From Anisus vortex (lineage: Eukaryota; Mollusca; Gastropoda; Planorbidae): 64,000 nucleotides of DNA. The position numbers were made by a program, and so were the translations under genes. The stretch lies in the NCBI GenBank assembly GCA_949126835.1, contig OX421494.1:3045201-3109200 (forward strand), written 5' to 3'. The notes under the pieces are model-generated. The model worked only from the letters and a program-made list of their open reading frames with translations. It was not told the origin of the DNA and made no database searches. Positions 1 through 12,185 of the stretch are shown here, one piece after another (position 1 is the first letter of the stretch; every line of letters begins with the position of its first letter).

Positions 1-190
1 TTAAGCCCGCTGTTCATATGTTATGTATATCTGATGTATACTTAAGTCCGCTGTTCATATGTTATGTATATCTAATGTATACTTAAGTCCGCTGTTCATA
101 TGTTATGTAATCTAATGTATACTTAAGTCCGCTGTTCATATGTTATGCATATCTAGTGTATACTTAAGTCCGCTGTTCATATGTTATGTA
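1..190. repeat. 41-bp minisatellite, about 4.5 copies, continuing off the window edge
   Basis: Units start CTTAAGTCCGCTGTTCATAT and differ by a few bases and one deletion. Confidence 0.92.
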
Positions 191-324
191 TATTAGAGTA
201 AAACGTCTCCTGATGGTTTTTCTTAAGTTTGTATTTTGTTGTATTATTCTGGCAATAATTGCAATGCGTCAATACGTTTAGTAAGAGTACATCTTTCAAT
301 TGGTGAGCTCAAAGTCTTTGAAGA

Positions 325-462
325 TAGAGGTTTAGAGTTTAAAGTTTATATTTTAGAGCTCAATGTTGGAAGTTCAGAGTTTAGAAGTTAGAATTTAGAG
401 TTTAGACGTCAGAGTTTCGATTTTAGAAGTTGGAGTTTAGAGCTTAGAGTTTAGAAGCTTAG
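325..462. repeat. Degenerate TTTAGAG-type tandem repeat
   Basis: Irregular repetition of GAGTTTAGAAG and TTAGAGTTTAGA words; period about 8-12 bp. Confidence 0.7.
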
Positions 463-465
463 AGT

Positions 466-1894
466 GAGTCCCAGAATCTTTCTAGCCTTGACCCAGACAT
501 AGATTTGTGGAGAATCAAAGCTGATGTGCACTATGCCGCCCACACAATGTATTTGATAGACACGGATGTTGAAACTACTTTTAAATTTCTTGGCTTACAC
601 GGCATAGATAAGAAACTTGACTAGATCTAGAAGGAGCTGTTTTAAAGTCTAATTTATACACGAACTAAATTTTCATATTTGTCGCTGCTTTGTTGTGTGT
701 GTGTGGGTGTGTCTGTCGGTTACACGGAACACGTTTATTTAAATTCACGACGATCTTTGATGTGCAGATGGCGATCGGAGAGAAGTTTCTTGAACATTTG
801 TCCGACATTTTCATTCAGGATGGAAATATTTCACCGTGACCAAGTTTATCCATCCATGCGCTTTATATAGTTCTAATAAAATTGCTAGAGTTTATTTTCT
901 TTTTTTTTATGTGTATGTTCCTTTTCGTTATGCTTCACACGCAGTCACTGTAAATCTATTAAGGAAATATCTTAATTAAATTTTTACTGACCGCTAGTTA
1001 AGAAATTAATGTATTATATATAGTAACATATTTACCCATAATAAGTTCCTGTATAATATCTGCTCTATTACGTTGCTGTCCAAAAAAAAAATAGAATTTC
1101 CCTGCTGGTTAGAAAAATCTAAACTCATAAGTTAGCTGTAGTCCAGGAGACGTAATTATTTCTTTTTTTCTGGGGGCGCTATTCAAACAGCCATCGATTC
1201 AGAACGTGTCTGAAATTGTTGGCATTTGGGCAACTGATCTCAGAAATCTGAAATTCAGAAATCACATAAATAAATCTACATTCGCGTGTGCCTATAAAAA
1301 CGTCAAAATACTCTACAAACACATTGGATTATCTTTTCTGATTCATTTGAAATAACTTTGTTTACTATGTTGCATTGTTGATAGTTCACTACGACAGCGT
1401 TTGTTGGGCTAATTATGTTGCTGCGAAGAAAAAAGAAGAGATAGCCATCGATAATGTCTAAAAGTACATTAGATGATATCCTTATTATTTTGTGTAGCCT
1501 TATCAATTTGTAGATTCTCGTCAAGAAGTAATTTCATGAAATGTTGGGAAATGGCTTCTGTGTACATTACTATTGAAATAATTGTATTGTAACTTCCAAG
1601 CAATTTCGTTCTTTTGTTTGTTTTTTAAGTTCTTTATGATATAGTTCTTTTTTTATAAGGCAACTTTTTATTTTGGCGTATATTTACGTAGACTATATGT
1701 ATCCAATGAGTGGGCGCGACTGAGTAATTACGACCCAATTAAAACTGTGAATAGTAATTTGGCAGACGATCCCTGACTTACAACCGCTCGGTCTATTACT
1801 GTACACCTTATAATTTACCTGAACATACATACATTGGACACATTCACACATTATTCAGTTTTGAGAAAGGGACATGAGTTCAAAGAGTGTGGGG
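466..1894. other. No gene or repeat recognised
   Basis: AT-rich sequence with short chance open frames (679-870 +, 1303-1524 -). Neither has compositional or motif support. Confidence 0.6.
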
Positions 1895-2010
1895 CGGGAG
1901 TTAGAGGGAGAGTGGAGGGAGTGAGAGAGGGGAGAGAGAGAGTGGGGGGAGAGAGAGAGGGGAGAGAGAGAGAGGGGGGAGAGAGAGAAGGATTGACAGA
2001 GTTGAGCGTT
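1895..2010. repeat. GA-rich simple repeat
   Basis: GAGAGAGGGGAGAG-type purine tract. A similar short tract lies at 2600-2655. Confidence 0.9.
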
Positions 2011-2133
2011 AGAAAGAGGGAGTAAAAGATAGATTGATGCAGTTGTTGTGCAGCATTTCTACTTCCAAGATGTTACGTTAAATAAAGATGGAGACAGAGA
2101 TAGGCTAGATCGTGATAGACATATGGGGAGAGT

Positions 2134-2545
2134 GGGGATAACTGGACCATCAGGTGGGGATAACTGGACCATCAGGTGGGGATAACTGGACCATCAGGTG
2201 GGGATAACTGGACCATCAGGTGGGGGTAACTGGACCATCAGGTGGGGATAACTGGACCATCAGGTGGGGATAACTGGACCGAGAACATTCAAATTGCATA
2301 AACATTTATATATATATTCTAAAATCTAAACAAGATATCACAAAAAGGTTAGTATACTAAGAAAGTATGTTCATTGAGTTTTTAAAAAAAATCATGGATG
2401 CATGGCAATAATCTGAACAGAAAAACAAAGTTATTATTGTTTTAGTGGTGTATATCAAAGTGGTGATATGTGGTCCACATGTGGAGATAACTGGACCATC
2501 AGGTGGGTATAACTGGACCATCAGGTGGGGATAGTTGGACCGTAT
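2134..2545. repeat. 22-bp minisatellite in two blocks
   Basis: Unit GGGGATAACTGGACCATCAG plus GT. About seven units lie at 2134-2285 and about three at 2480-2545, separated by 195 bp of unique AT-rich sequence. Confidence 0.92.
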
Positions 2546-3244
2546 GAGTAACATTTAAAAACAAATTGTTAATAATAATACAATAAAAGGGTTTAGTCGA
2601 GTGAGAAAGTGAGAGGGAGAGAGAAAGAGAGAGAAAGTGAGAGAAATAGATAGAGTCCAGAATTTATTCCAAGTTCAACGCCGTCACCTGCAAGCCTTTC
2701 GCTATTAGTCAATTAAAAAAAAAGTCAAAACAGGTCGTCCTGCTGTTAAACATAATTGATTATGTCCCATAAGGAAATAAAGGCAGAGCAACACAAAATA
2801 ATAAAACTCTACACAGTAAAATATATAAAAAAAAACACAAGGTAGAGTCTATGCTTAAATGAAGAAAGAAAAATGAAAGAATGTCACATTTTTATTGGCG
2901 GACATCCGGGTTTTTTAAAGCTTAGTTTTTGTTGTTTATTTTTTTGTGTTGTTGCGCCATTTGTAAAGAAAATTAACATTTTGTATCGCTTGACTGCGCG
3001 ATTTCTCTGATTGATTTCATGCTGAAATAATGAACATGATCATGAATATTGTGCGTTTGGCACGCTCAGTGAGCTCACACTATTGTGTTGCAGTTATTTG
3101 GGTTGGGGGTGGGGGGGGGGGGGGGGAGGAGACACAAAAGCACTAGTGTAAGACAAAGGTCTTTGAACTCTTCTGTGATTAGAATCCCTTAGTGTCTACG
3201 ACAAGCTGGTCTATAGTGCTCTGCAACAGATTAAAAAAAGTGAG

Positions 3245-3725
3245 TCTGGCTGCTGGTCCTGCGGTTAGTACACGGGACTCTCCACAAAGCGGTCCGGGTA
3301 CTAGCTCAGTGGCCGACCAATCCCTGCCGCCCTTGCAGAAGCTTTGCGACTATGACGTACACATTTTCTATCTAGAACAGGGGTCTCACACTCGGAGAAA
3401 GGCATATGCCATTTTATCACTTAAGGGATGTATCAAGGGTCGCATCCTCCCTCCCCCTTTCCCAAACAACCCGACCCTAGTAAACAAAAAAGTCTTCATA
3501 CATCTTAACTCATTTTACTACTAATCACTAATAATAAATTATGTTATGTATATGAAATGAACAATAAAATCTGATGTGTATCAGTACTAGCTGTCTTAAT
3601 TTCACGAATAGTACATTTTTTTGTAAGCTCACTGGCGGGCCACAAAATTATCGACTTGGTGGGCCGCATGCGACCTACGTACCGCGTGTTTGAGACCCCT
3701 GATCTAGAAGGAACGTCTGTGAACT
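3245..3725 (+). repeat. tRNA-derived SINE family C, split by a MITE
   Basis: The head has GGTCCTGCGGTTAGT, and the tail CTAGAAGGAACGTCTGTGAA lies beyond the MITE 3378-3701. The same head and tail occur uninterrupted at 60395-60545. Confidence 0.7.
3378..3701 (+). mobile_element. hAT MITE (CAGGGGTCTCACACT ends), 324 bp
   Basis: Ends CAGGGGTCTCACACT and GTGTTTGAGACCCCTG. Perfect direct repeats ATCTAGAA at 3370-3377 and 3702-3709. It interrupts a tRNA-derived SINE whose two halves lie at 3245-3377 and 3702-3725. Confidence 0.9.
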
Positions 3726-4074
3726 TTAATGTCACGTTCTGAGACTGCGTACGACTTCATTGTTTGTCTAACCACACTGGGAACTCTAAGTAAAGACTGT
3801 GACGTCGAGCGTAGCCTCTTTAATGTCAGATGCCTGGCAATGATCCTTTTGAAAATAGGAAGGTGGAAGTCACCGTGGAATACTATCCATGCAGCCGTAC
3901 GCAAGCAAACGAAACTTTTGATCAATGCGCATAGTTACAGGAATCTCAACGATATAATGCGAGCCGAGATTATTCTCTTAGGGCTCGGAGAACGAATTTT
4001 GCTGTCATGCAACTGTGATACACTCCCATAAAGGGTGGGCGTAAACGGTTGGCCGTTCCCCATCCAGTCTAGAC
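3726..4074. other. Unassigned stretch with open frames on both strands
   Basis: A 100-codon frame (3729-4031 +) has fairly even composition but no motif that can be named. It abuts the split SINE and the 18-bp array. Probably part of an unrecognised repeat. Confidence 0.3.
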
Positions 4075-4285
4075 ACCCTGCAAGGCGGGGGCACTCTGAA
4101 AGGCGGGGGCACTCTGCAAGGCGGGGGCACTCTGCAAGGCGGGGGCACTCTGCAAGGCGGGGGAACTCTGCGAGGCGGTGGAACTCTGCAAGGCGGGGGC
4201 ACTCAGCAAGGCGGGGGCACTCTGCAAGTCGGGGGCACTCTGCAAGGCGGGGGCACTCTGCAAGGAGGGGGCACTCTGCAAGCAC
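4075..4285. repeat. 18-bp minisatellite, about 12 copies
   Basis: Unit GGGGGCACTCTGCAAGGC. Divisible by three, so several frames stay open on both strands (RRGHSA or LAECPR units). These are artefacts of the array. Confidence 0.93.
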
Positions 4286-5635
4286 GTGATCGACCGTCTC
4301 TACCGCCCTCCCTACACCGCGAATCTTCTCATGGGGCCTGAACCACCTGCTGAAGTAGGGGCCTCCTATCGGACAATGTCCAGTACAGGATGTGATCAGA
4401 CTTCTTCAGCGATACATTACATGTCTCAGGGTTCTGTAGCCTGTTCTCTAGAACCTATGAAACTGGTTTCGATGCAGACTCCACCACCAAAAAGTTACAG
4501 GTCATTAAATGAGTTGAACTTTCGGAATCGGGTCTGTCTTTGACATACTTGTCAATCATTATGGCATATATCTCAAACAGAGGCGATAGAGTCTGGCTCT
4601 TCAACATCATCAGGGGACGCAACCAATTGGTGGAAAAGAACACTGCTAAAGAAAAGTTATTGGTAAATTTAAAAAAAGTTATTTCACTAAATTTCAGAAA
4701 TATTCCAGAAGATAAGTGTACATGAGTTAAGTTTCTTGACAAACCGCGGCATCGCCATTCATATGCCAGGTGTCCGTTACCATTGATGTCATCAAACGGG
4801 GCGATTGCGAAAGGGAAATTCCCATCTGAACTGTCCTATTAAAAAAAAAATAGCACACCTTGCTTCGTCGCACATGTCAACAGTAAATATCGGTTCAAAC
4901 ATATGATGGATGGACTTGTGAAATGTTTATAATATTAAGAATACAGCAGGTGTTCGGTAATTAGGAATGCGTTATATTTGTTTGTTTGTATGATTTGCCT
5001 ACGTTTAACGGCGCCCTTACATTGAACCCTGTATATAGACGCGCTTGTTGCCTAGTTGATTACCTTTCCCGGGGGCGATAATTAAACCAACTAGCCTGTA
5101 TGACGTATAACTTGTGACGTTTGGCCTACTTATCGTCTGACAGATCCGTCGCCGCATCTACAAAGATGACACTAACTACCACCGGATAAGAAAACCAACA
5201 TTGTAATGTCACATGCCTTATAACTTATAATGCTAGAGTGCAAGATTCATTTGTCGTCAAGTTGATCGTGTGTATAAGTCGACTACTCCACTAAGAGACT
5301 AGATCAAACTGAGTAACACTATCGTCTTGAAAGAATTATTAACAAACAACAAAATTGTAAGTTGCTTTTTAGTTGTACATTTCTTTACAATATTGTTATG
5401 ACTCGTTTGAATAAGGTTCAAATTACATCTTGCATGATAATGAAGCTATCTATATTATCTGCGTCTGTACTAGGGGTCGCCAATTGACTTGTATTATAGC
5501 AGAAAATAATAATAAAACATTAGTTAGTTGTGGTAAATCAATCAAATTGTTTAGAACAATTTAACATTTATTTAACTTGAAATATAAGTAGTAGTCTATA
5601 TGACGATAATATATATACACAGGAAAAGGAAGGCC
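4286..5635. other. No gene recognised
   Basis: Mixed composition; short frames near 4330-4740 without recognisable motifs. Confidence 0.5.
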
Positions 5636-5639
5636 CAGT

Positions 5640-5805
5640 GTAAAAATGTAAAAGTGGAATGGGTTGCCTGAACAAACCAGGAAAACTAGTAACATAATTT
5701 ACAACATTAATAAAGATGCAAAACTAGACTCGGGCTATGGATGAGAGTAAGACGCACTAATCTTCTTTATAGAAGGAGCGTCTGTAATAGATAAGTGCTG
5801 AACGA
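5640..5805 (+). repeat. Interspersed repeat family B
   Basis: GGAATGGGTTGCCTGAACAA start, middle AACTAGACTCGGGC, 3' end CTTTATAGAAGGAGCGTCTG. Unclassified; probably the 3' end of a retroelement or a SINE. Confidence 0.68.
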
Positions 5806-6572
5806 GAACTTGCCTCTGCTAACTCTAAACAATAACTGACTTAAAACTAAGACGAGACTCCACGGGAGTAAGAAAAGTCTCCTGATCTGATTGGCTCCCC
5901 CCAGATGGGTGGATGAATCAAGAATCATGTTTTTTCACGAGGGTTGAGAAAGTCAATCTACAACTTACAAGCCAAAACCCTCGACTCCCGAGGGATGGGC
6001 GTTACATTTCAATTTAATTTGAAATAATAAGTTCGTATCAAAATCATTAATACATTCTGTGTAAAAGTCTTAATCAGAACTATCAAAATTCTGTATTTCT
6101 GTGACCAGTCAGGAAAAAAATAATTCTGTTTTAGGAATAGTTCATTACCATTACGGTGTTTTTGTAATAAATTAAGTTTGATAGGTTCTATTTAGTCTAT
6201 GCCTACAAATGTCATTGTCTTGTTTGTTCAGACGGACATGATATGACATCAGATGTCAGCTATCCGATGGCGCGTGCACTCAACAGGTATCCCAGGCTTC
6301 CTTTGTGCAGGCTTCACGCGCTATTCTAATCCCGTTTACAGCTTGCGTGTTTGAGTGCGTGAATTTGTGAGTGCGTGTGTTGTGTGTGAGTTTGTCAGAG
6401 ACAGTGTGTAAGCCGTGTGTGTTTAAGCATCTGTGTATGAGTATGCGTATAAGTTTGTGTCTTTATAATTAATTTTGACTATGTGTGTTGCATATGATGA
6501 GTGAGTTAATATAGCCTTAGTGTCGCCAAACTATTATACGTTATTGTTATCATTTTATGTTAATACTTTGGC

Positions 6573-6760
6573 AGACGCATGGCGCGGCAGCGCGCTCGAC
6601 TTGAGTTCCGAAGGTCCTGGGTTCGAATCTAGGTGAAGGCTAGGATTGTTTTCCCTGGACTGGAGAGTGTCCCTGAGTCTACCCAGCCCTGATGGCTACC
6701 TGACATTAATTGTGTTTAAAGTAAAGGCGGTTGGGCGTTGTGCAGGCCACACACGTATTT
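6573..6760 (+). repeat. SINE family A, 3'-truncated
   Basis: GGCGCGGCAGCGCGCTCG head and GGTTCGAATC box B, then the body to the GTGCAGGCCACACACG word. The last third is missing. Confidence 0.8.
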
Positions 6761-7985
6761 TGTTGTTGTAGCATTGTTCTGGCTAAACACTACCATCCTG
6801 AGATATCGTCATGAAAGCTGGTTATCGCTGGTGTGCTAGTCGGCTAGTTCACCGAAATGGTATCGGAGGCCATACTTTAATGTATTCACGTGACGTACTC
6901 ACACACACACACGTACATACGCACACACGCACACATGTGGCACACACATAACCTCTAGGTGACATCACCCTTGGACTACTGACACACTAAATAGAATTTC
7001 TTTATTTATCCTTGACACACGAAAACAGTGTCGGTCATTACCACCTTGTGCGTGAGTTGTGTGTGTGTGTGGGGGGGGGGCAAGGAGTTGGGGGGGGGGG
7101 GGTAGCTCTGCGTGATTACACACAGCAACTAATGTTGAGTACATGGTTTGTTGATCAGACGTCCGTTAAACTAAAGCTGAACAAAGTACGGGACGTGAAG
7201 CCACTCTCACACTGGATGAATGCACTACCCTGAAACACATTTTTAAATACTTGAATGTGTTTTTTTATATAAGCTCTTTTTAAGGCACTTTTGGTCTATA
7301 GAAATAGAAAAGATCCGCTTCTGTTTCCATGTCAACGGCTTACTATATAAGGGCGTGGTCAGCACAAGGTCCAGCCACCTTGCCCCCCTCCCCCCAGACC
7401 TAGATAGACTAACAAACACAAACCAAAGATTTTGTCTGTGAAAAGATCCTGAGCTTTATGTTTCTTTCTGTTGTTGCCCGGAATAGATCCCAAAACATTC
7501 TGAATGCCATTGGGGGCACGGTTTTATCTAGGGAACAATTGTTTTAAAGTGTGAGATGAGTTTAGTTATAGAAGTGAGTCACTAATGTCATAACAGTTAG
7601 TACAGAGAAGTGTAATTGTAGCGTTCGTGTTAAACAATGCATGTGATTATGTTGTGTTAATTATGGTGAACCTTGACATTTATTGCTTGTCGCGTTCCCA
7701 CTGTTGAAAGCAATCAACCATAATCTACTTCCTATTAGAACTGACCTATATTTGTATTACATGGACTAATAATTAACAAATAATTATATCAACAACAGTA
7801 ACATTCTCAGTGGAACCTTTTTTTTTGTTTATCAACAAACTTGTACAAATCTGTCAATTTTCTTTTTAGGAGTAAAAGTTACCTAGACTATGACTTGTAC
7901 ACACTAGATTTTATTCAAAAAGATAATTGTGGTTAAATAAAACATGTTAAAAATTCAAAGTTTAAAAAAAAAATTATATTAATGG

Positions 7986-8049
7986 TGATATAGAAACAGC
8001 TAAAGACAGAGGACTGTTGATATAGAAACAGCTAAAGACAGAGGACTGT
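7986..8049. repeat. 32-bp tandem duplication
   Basis: Two identical copies starting GATATAGAAACAGCTAAAGA, next to the SINE at 8110. Confidence 0.92.
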
Positions 8050-8109
8050 TGACTGTTGCAGACGGCAAGAATCATTAAAATAGAACATTGACATGCACAT
8101 TCACCGGCC

Positions 8110-8388
8110 ACTCGAGGGTGGGGGCAAGGTGGCCGTGCGCCAGCGCGTTCGGCTTTGCGTACCGAAGGTCTTGGGTTCCAATCCTAGGATTTTTCCCGGT
8201 TCTGGAGGGTGTCCCTGAGTCTACCCAGCTCCGAAGGGTACCTGACCTTAGTTGGATGTAAAGTAGAGGCGACTCTGCATAGTCCTGATCACACAATCCC
8301 CAAGTAGGCCGTGGACACGGAAACTGGTGAACGTTTCTTCATCGGCCCTCTGGATCAATTAGATCCCAAGGGATACTTTACTTTTTAG
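8110..8388 (+). repeat. SINE family A
   Basis: AAGGTGGCCGTGCGCCAGCG head through to the tail GGGATACTTTACTTTT. A deletion lies between box B and the middle of the body. Confidence 0.82.
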
Positions 8389-8934
8389 ATCTGCCACTGC
8401 AATTAATTTATACTAATTGTTATAACGTGGAGAGAAGAGATATATTAAAAACACATCATAATCATCTTCTTCGAGTAAATGATATTAATTGACGCCGCCT
8501 TGGTGATAATTGTTTGTTTCAAAACTAAAACAAACAGAAAAACAAAGATACAAAATTAACTAAAACGTAAAACAAAAAACAATCATTAGATTTGGTCACT
8601 AGAAAACATCCAATATTTCTACTCAGAGAACCTCTAGTTAATGGGATGCAAGAAGTTAGCGAAAATTGTCCGAAATGTGACACACTCAGCTAAAACACAA
8701 CGATAGTTACACAACTGTGTGCCAAAAGATAACTCCAAGCTCTTTCAATACATTGTTTTTTTTCTTCTTACCACTGTTATTTGTTTTACAAAAACAATAT
8801 ATTCAGTCACACGTCACAGGTGCGTCCACCACAGTCCGGACTTTATCCGGAATACAGTTGAGTTCTTGCGCATCAACACACACAACAAACTCTAGATCTT
8901 CTATACTTCGTGACATAATGTGACAAAGTTGATT
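8389..8934. other. Nothing recognised
   Basis: AT-rich; a chance open frame at 8717-8923 has no motif. Confidence 0.55.
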
Positions 8935-9048
8935 CAAAGACTATTATAAGATAGACCAGTTGCTATTTTTTTTTTTAGCTGACATGTTAGTTTGCGCATG
9001 TGCGATTTCCAATACGTCCTCAAGTTTCCCGGTGCACATCAATGACTA

Positions 9049-9275
9049 TAATGACATACATCAAAGACTATAATGACATGGACCGCTTGCTCTATTTTAA
9101 GAGCTTAACACTTGTTTTTTTCCGTGCGTACACTGTCTCTAATGACTTTTTAACTTCTCTAAAGACTTCCGCTGTATACAACTTTCGATTTTAATCTTAG
9201 TTTTCTTTGAATTGAGAAAATCTTAGCGAATTACTAGACCGGAAGTCTAGAGGACTTAGTGCGATCGGAAATTCC
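9049..9275 (+). repeat. Family F repeat
   Basis: GACATGGACCGCTTGCTCTA, TTTTTTTCCGTGCG, then CCGGAAGTCTAGAGGAC. Same order of words as 13668-13890. A shorter arm lies at 8935-8985. Confidence 0.62.
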
Positions 9276-9907
9276 GAAAAGAAGATACTCGAGTCATCCA
9301 ATAGCAGAAATTTTAAAGCAAGCGGTCCAACTTATTATAGTCTTTGGTTCATCAGAGACGAGACATCGTAGACAAGACCCTTTGTCAGCGCTGCTAAATA
9401 CACATCTACGCACTTCGGTTCCAATCCAGACAGGAGTCTGATTTTTTTTCGTGTACTTTAGCACTGGCTCAAATCTGACCAGACCGGACAGAGGAGCTAA
9501 AGGTCTAGAGACTTCGGCATTAAATCTTTCTCCATCTTACCTTTTCTTGCAGCGGGACATGACTTGCAATAGTATCGGAATATATTACAATGTCCGGCCA
9601 TCGAGTGTCCCAGCGCTTGGAGGCTTCTGGACGTTATCTGTCGGGTTCAACGAGGGCTGGTCATCGTCTTAACTTTCCATCGGTCATCACTCGCCGCCCG
9701 GCACCGTGAGGGATTGTCCGTATCAACCCGCCCCCGGATGCTGACCTCTGGTCAGTGTGTGATAGTGCTGTATGGATTACGTCAGCTTACGAGCCCATCA
9801 ATCTTACGTAAGGAAATGCTTAGGTGTCCGACCTTTTGGCTCAACTATTTACTTAAGAGTTTAGTAGAAAGCCGTGCTCGCCTTTTTATGGAATGTTTTG
9901 ATTTATG

Positions 9908-10312
9908 AACTACTGGTGTTTGATTGACACAGTTTGATTTATGATCTACTGGTGTATGATTGACACAATTTGATTTATTACATACTGATGTATAATTAAC
10001 ACAATTTGATTTACGATCTACTGGTGTTTAATTGACAAAATTTGATTTATAATCTACTGGTGTTTTATTGACACAATTTGATTTATTACACTGATGTATA
10101 ATTAACACAATTTGATTTATGATCTACTGATGTTTAATTGACACAATTTGATTTACGATCTACTGGTGTTTAATTGACACAGTTTGATTTATGAACTACT
10201 GGTGTTTGATTGACACAGTTTGATTTATGATCTACTGGTGTATGATAGACACAATTTGATTTACGATCTACTGGTGTTTTATTGACACAATTTGATTTAC
10301 GATCTACTGGAA
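9908..10312. repeat. 36-bp minisatellite, about 11 copies
   Basis: Unit TTGATTTATGATCTACTGGT, then GTTTAATTGACACAAT, with alternating variants (GATC/AACT, TTTA/TATG) that suggest a higher-order pattern. Confidence 0.92.
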
Positions 10313-10758
10313 AAAGATATATACGGTTTTGCACTGGATTATCAAATAAGAATTAATGTGCCGTCTTTCTTAATATTTTATGAGACTGTTGTATTGTATT
10401 TTTAAAGTTTGAATATATCGCCTTATGTATTATTTCTGCTTAGATTTTCAATTAGCTTTCCTAAAGTTTTTCTAAAATGTCATGATTTTAAGAAGAAGTG
10501 TTACACTTGTTATATGTAAATATTCACTGGCAATGAAACTTCTGGCTTCTAACATAACAAATCATACGTGACTAGTTTCGGCAGTAAATCGTTACGGGTT
10601 TTGTTATTGTGTATCTAATCAGGAGGCTTGCTTGAGGGCGACAAAAAAAAACGAGGGCATTTTATGGTTTTCACATTGCTGCCAAAAGTTTGTAAAGAGA
10701 GGTGCTCAATTGACTCAAACACGGCGGTGCTGTTTATACCATTTAATGTGTCTTAGAC

Positions 10759-10965
10759 CATGTGTCGGCAACGTTTTGATACTAGTGTGCCAAAGTATAA
10801 TTTCTAACTCATTCAGCGCGCCAACATCATAAAAGTCATTCCTCATAAGGAACTCAATTTCTTGTATAAGATACTAGAATTGCCTTTTTGGAGGCCTTCC
10901 GTATGCCACTGAAAATCGTTCTGCGTGCCAAGTTTGGCACGCGTACCATAGGTTGCCGATCCCTG
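10759..10965 (+). mobile_element. hAT MITE family E, 207 bp
   Basis: Perfect target duplication TCTTAGAC at 10751-10758 and 10966-10973. Ends CATGTGTCGGCAACG and GGTTGCCGATCCCTG. Confidence 0.9.
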
Positions 10966-11739
10966 TCTTAGACAATTGTTCATTTAACTTGTTTAATACA
11001 GACAGCGGTTTATTTATTTTAGATGAATAGAAACTAATATTCTTGTTCATTGTCTAAATTCTAAACAAAAAAGAAATTAAAACTTATTAGAACAAGCTTA
11101 AGGTCAGTATGTATGTCTAGTTTTGGATCATATCAAGTGCTAGTCAATAAAAACTAACAACAACAAGGAAAGTTAAGTATTTGAAGACCCTTATGGATTA
11201 ATTGACATGACTGCCGTAGTCCCACTTTAATATATACTTGTCTCAATTGAAGGGGAAGTCATCCGCATGCACTTGAACAGGAAACGTTTGAAGAGTTACC
11301 TCTCGAAAAAGAAAGCTTATTATTCAAACTACTAAGTTTTCAAGAATTTAAAGTAGATATATTCAAAAGTTATAAATAGAACATCAATTTGAAGATTTGG
11401 CATGTATTTGGTTAGGAAAGAACGGATTCAAATGACAGATTTACTCATCAATTAACCCTAAAATAAACATGTTCCTACTTTTAAATCTGTCATAACTTTT
11501 CTCATGTTTATTGATCTGTTCTTCCAAAATTAGCAGTCTGGACAAAGTAGGTTAGTTCTTGCTGTTTGTATTTTTTTTTTTAAAGAAAAATCATAAATAT
11601 ACACACACAAATTGTTTTAAAAAGAGTTTAGCGATTTTGTAAATATCACTTATAATATAAATAGAATGTAGATCTATATTTGGGCATTTCAAAAACTCTA
11701 TAGATCTAGCGCTATCATAGATCGATGTCATTCATAATT

Positions 11740-12185
11740 ATTATCATCAGGTGCCAGGTCTAGAACAGACATCGGTCATCATGACTCTCCATTTGTCTCA
11801 GTTGTTAGCTGTTTCAAGGACGTCGTTACTGCTTATAGCTAATTTTTGTTGCCCATTCGTTCAGGCTTTCCACGTCTGCTATTCTTTGTCTTCCTCTGTC
11901 TCTCCTACCAGATATCTTCCCACACAAAGCCAGTCTTTCTATTCCATTATTTCTATAAACGTGCCCTAAGAATTTCAATTGTCTGTTCCTTATAGTTTTG
12001 ATGAGTGATCTTGTGGCACTAGCTGTTGTTAACCCCTCAGCATTTGTTTTCTTTCCAGTTCATGACATTCTCATCATCCTTCTTAGAAACCATATTGCTA
12101 CTGCATGCAATCTTTTCCTTGTTTCAGTATCTATTTGTCCAACATTCACACCGATATAGAAGAACAGACAACTGAATCTTTTTTT
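11740..12185 (-). pseudogene. Reverse-transcriptase C-terminal fragment (non-LTR)
   Basis: On the - strand the sequence reads RSLIKTIRNRQLKFLGHVYR, then NNGIERLALCGKISGRRDRGRQR, the RQLKFLGHV...GKxxGRRxRGRQR block that follows the polymerase in many non-LTR elements. Upstream, a YRCECW piece lies near 12160. Frame is broken in several places and the rest of the element is absent. Confidence 0.72.

Noticed and set aside
3729..4031. 100-codon frame as a gene
   Set aside because: No recognisable motif or splice context, and it is sandwiched between repeats; left as an unassigned stretch.
4035..4289. Open frames on both strands with RRGHSA or LAECPR repeats
   Set aside because: Artefacts of the 18-bp array.
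9908..10312. CRISPR-like array
   Set aside because: Units are directly adjacent without unique spacers, and the window is eukaryotic.
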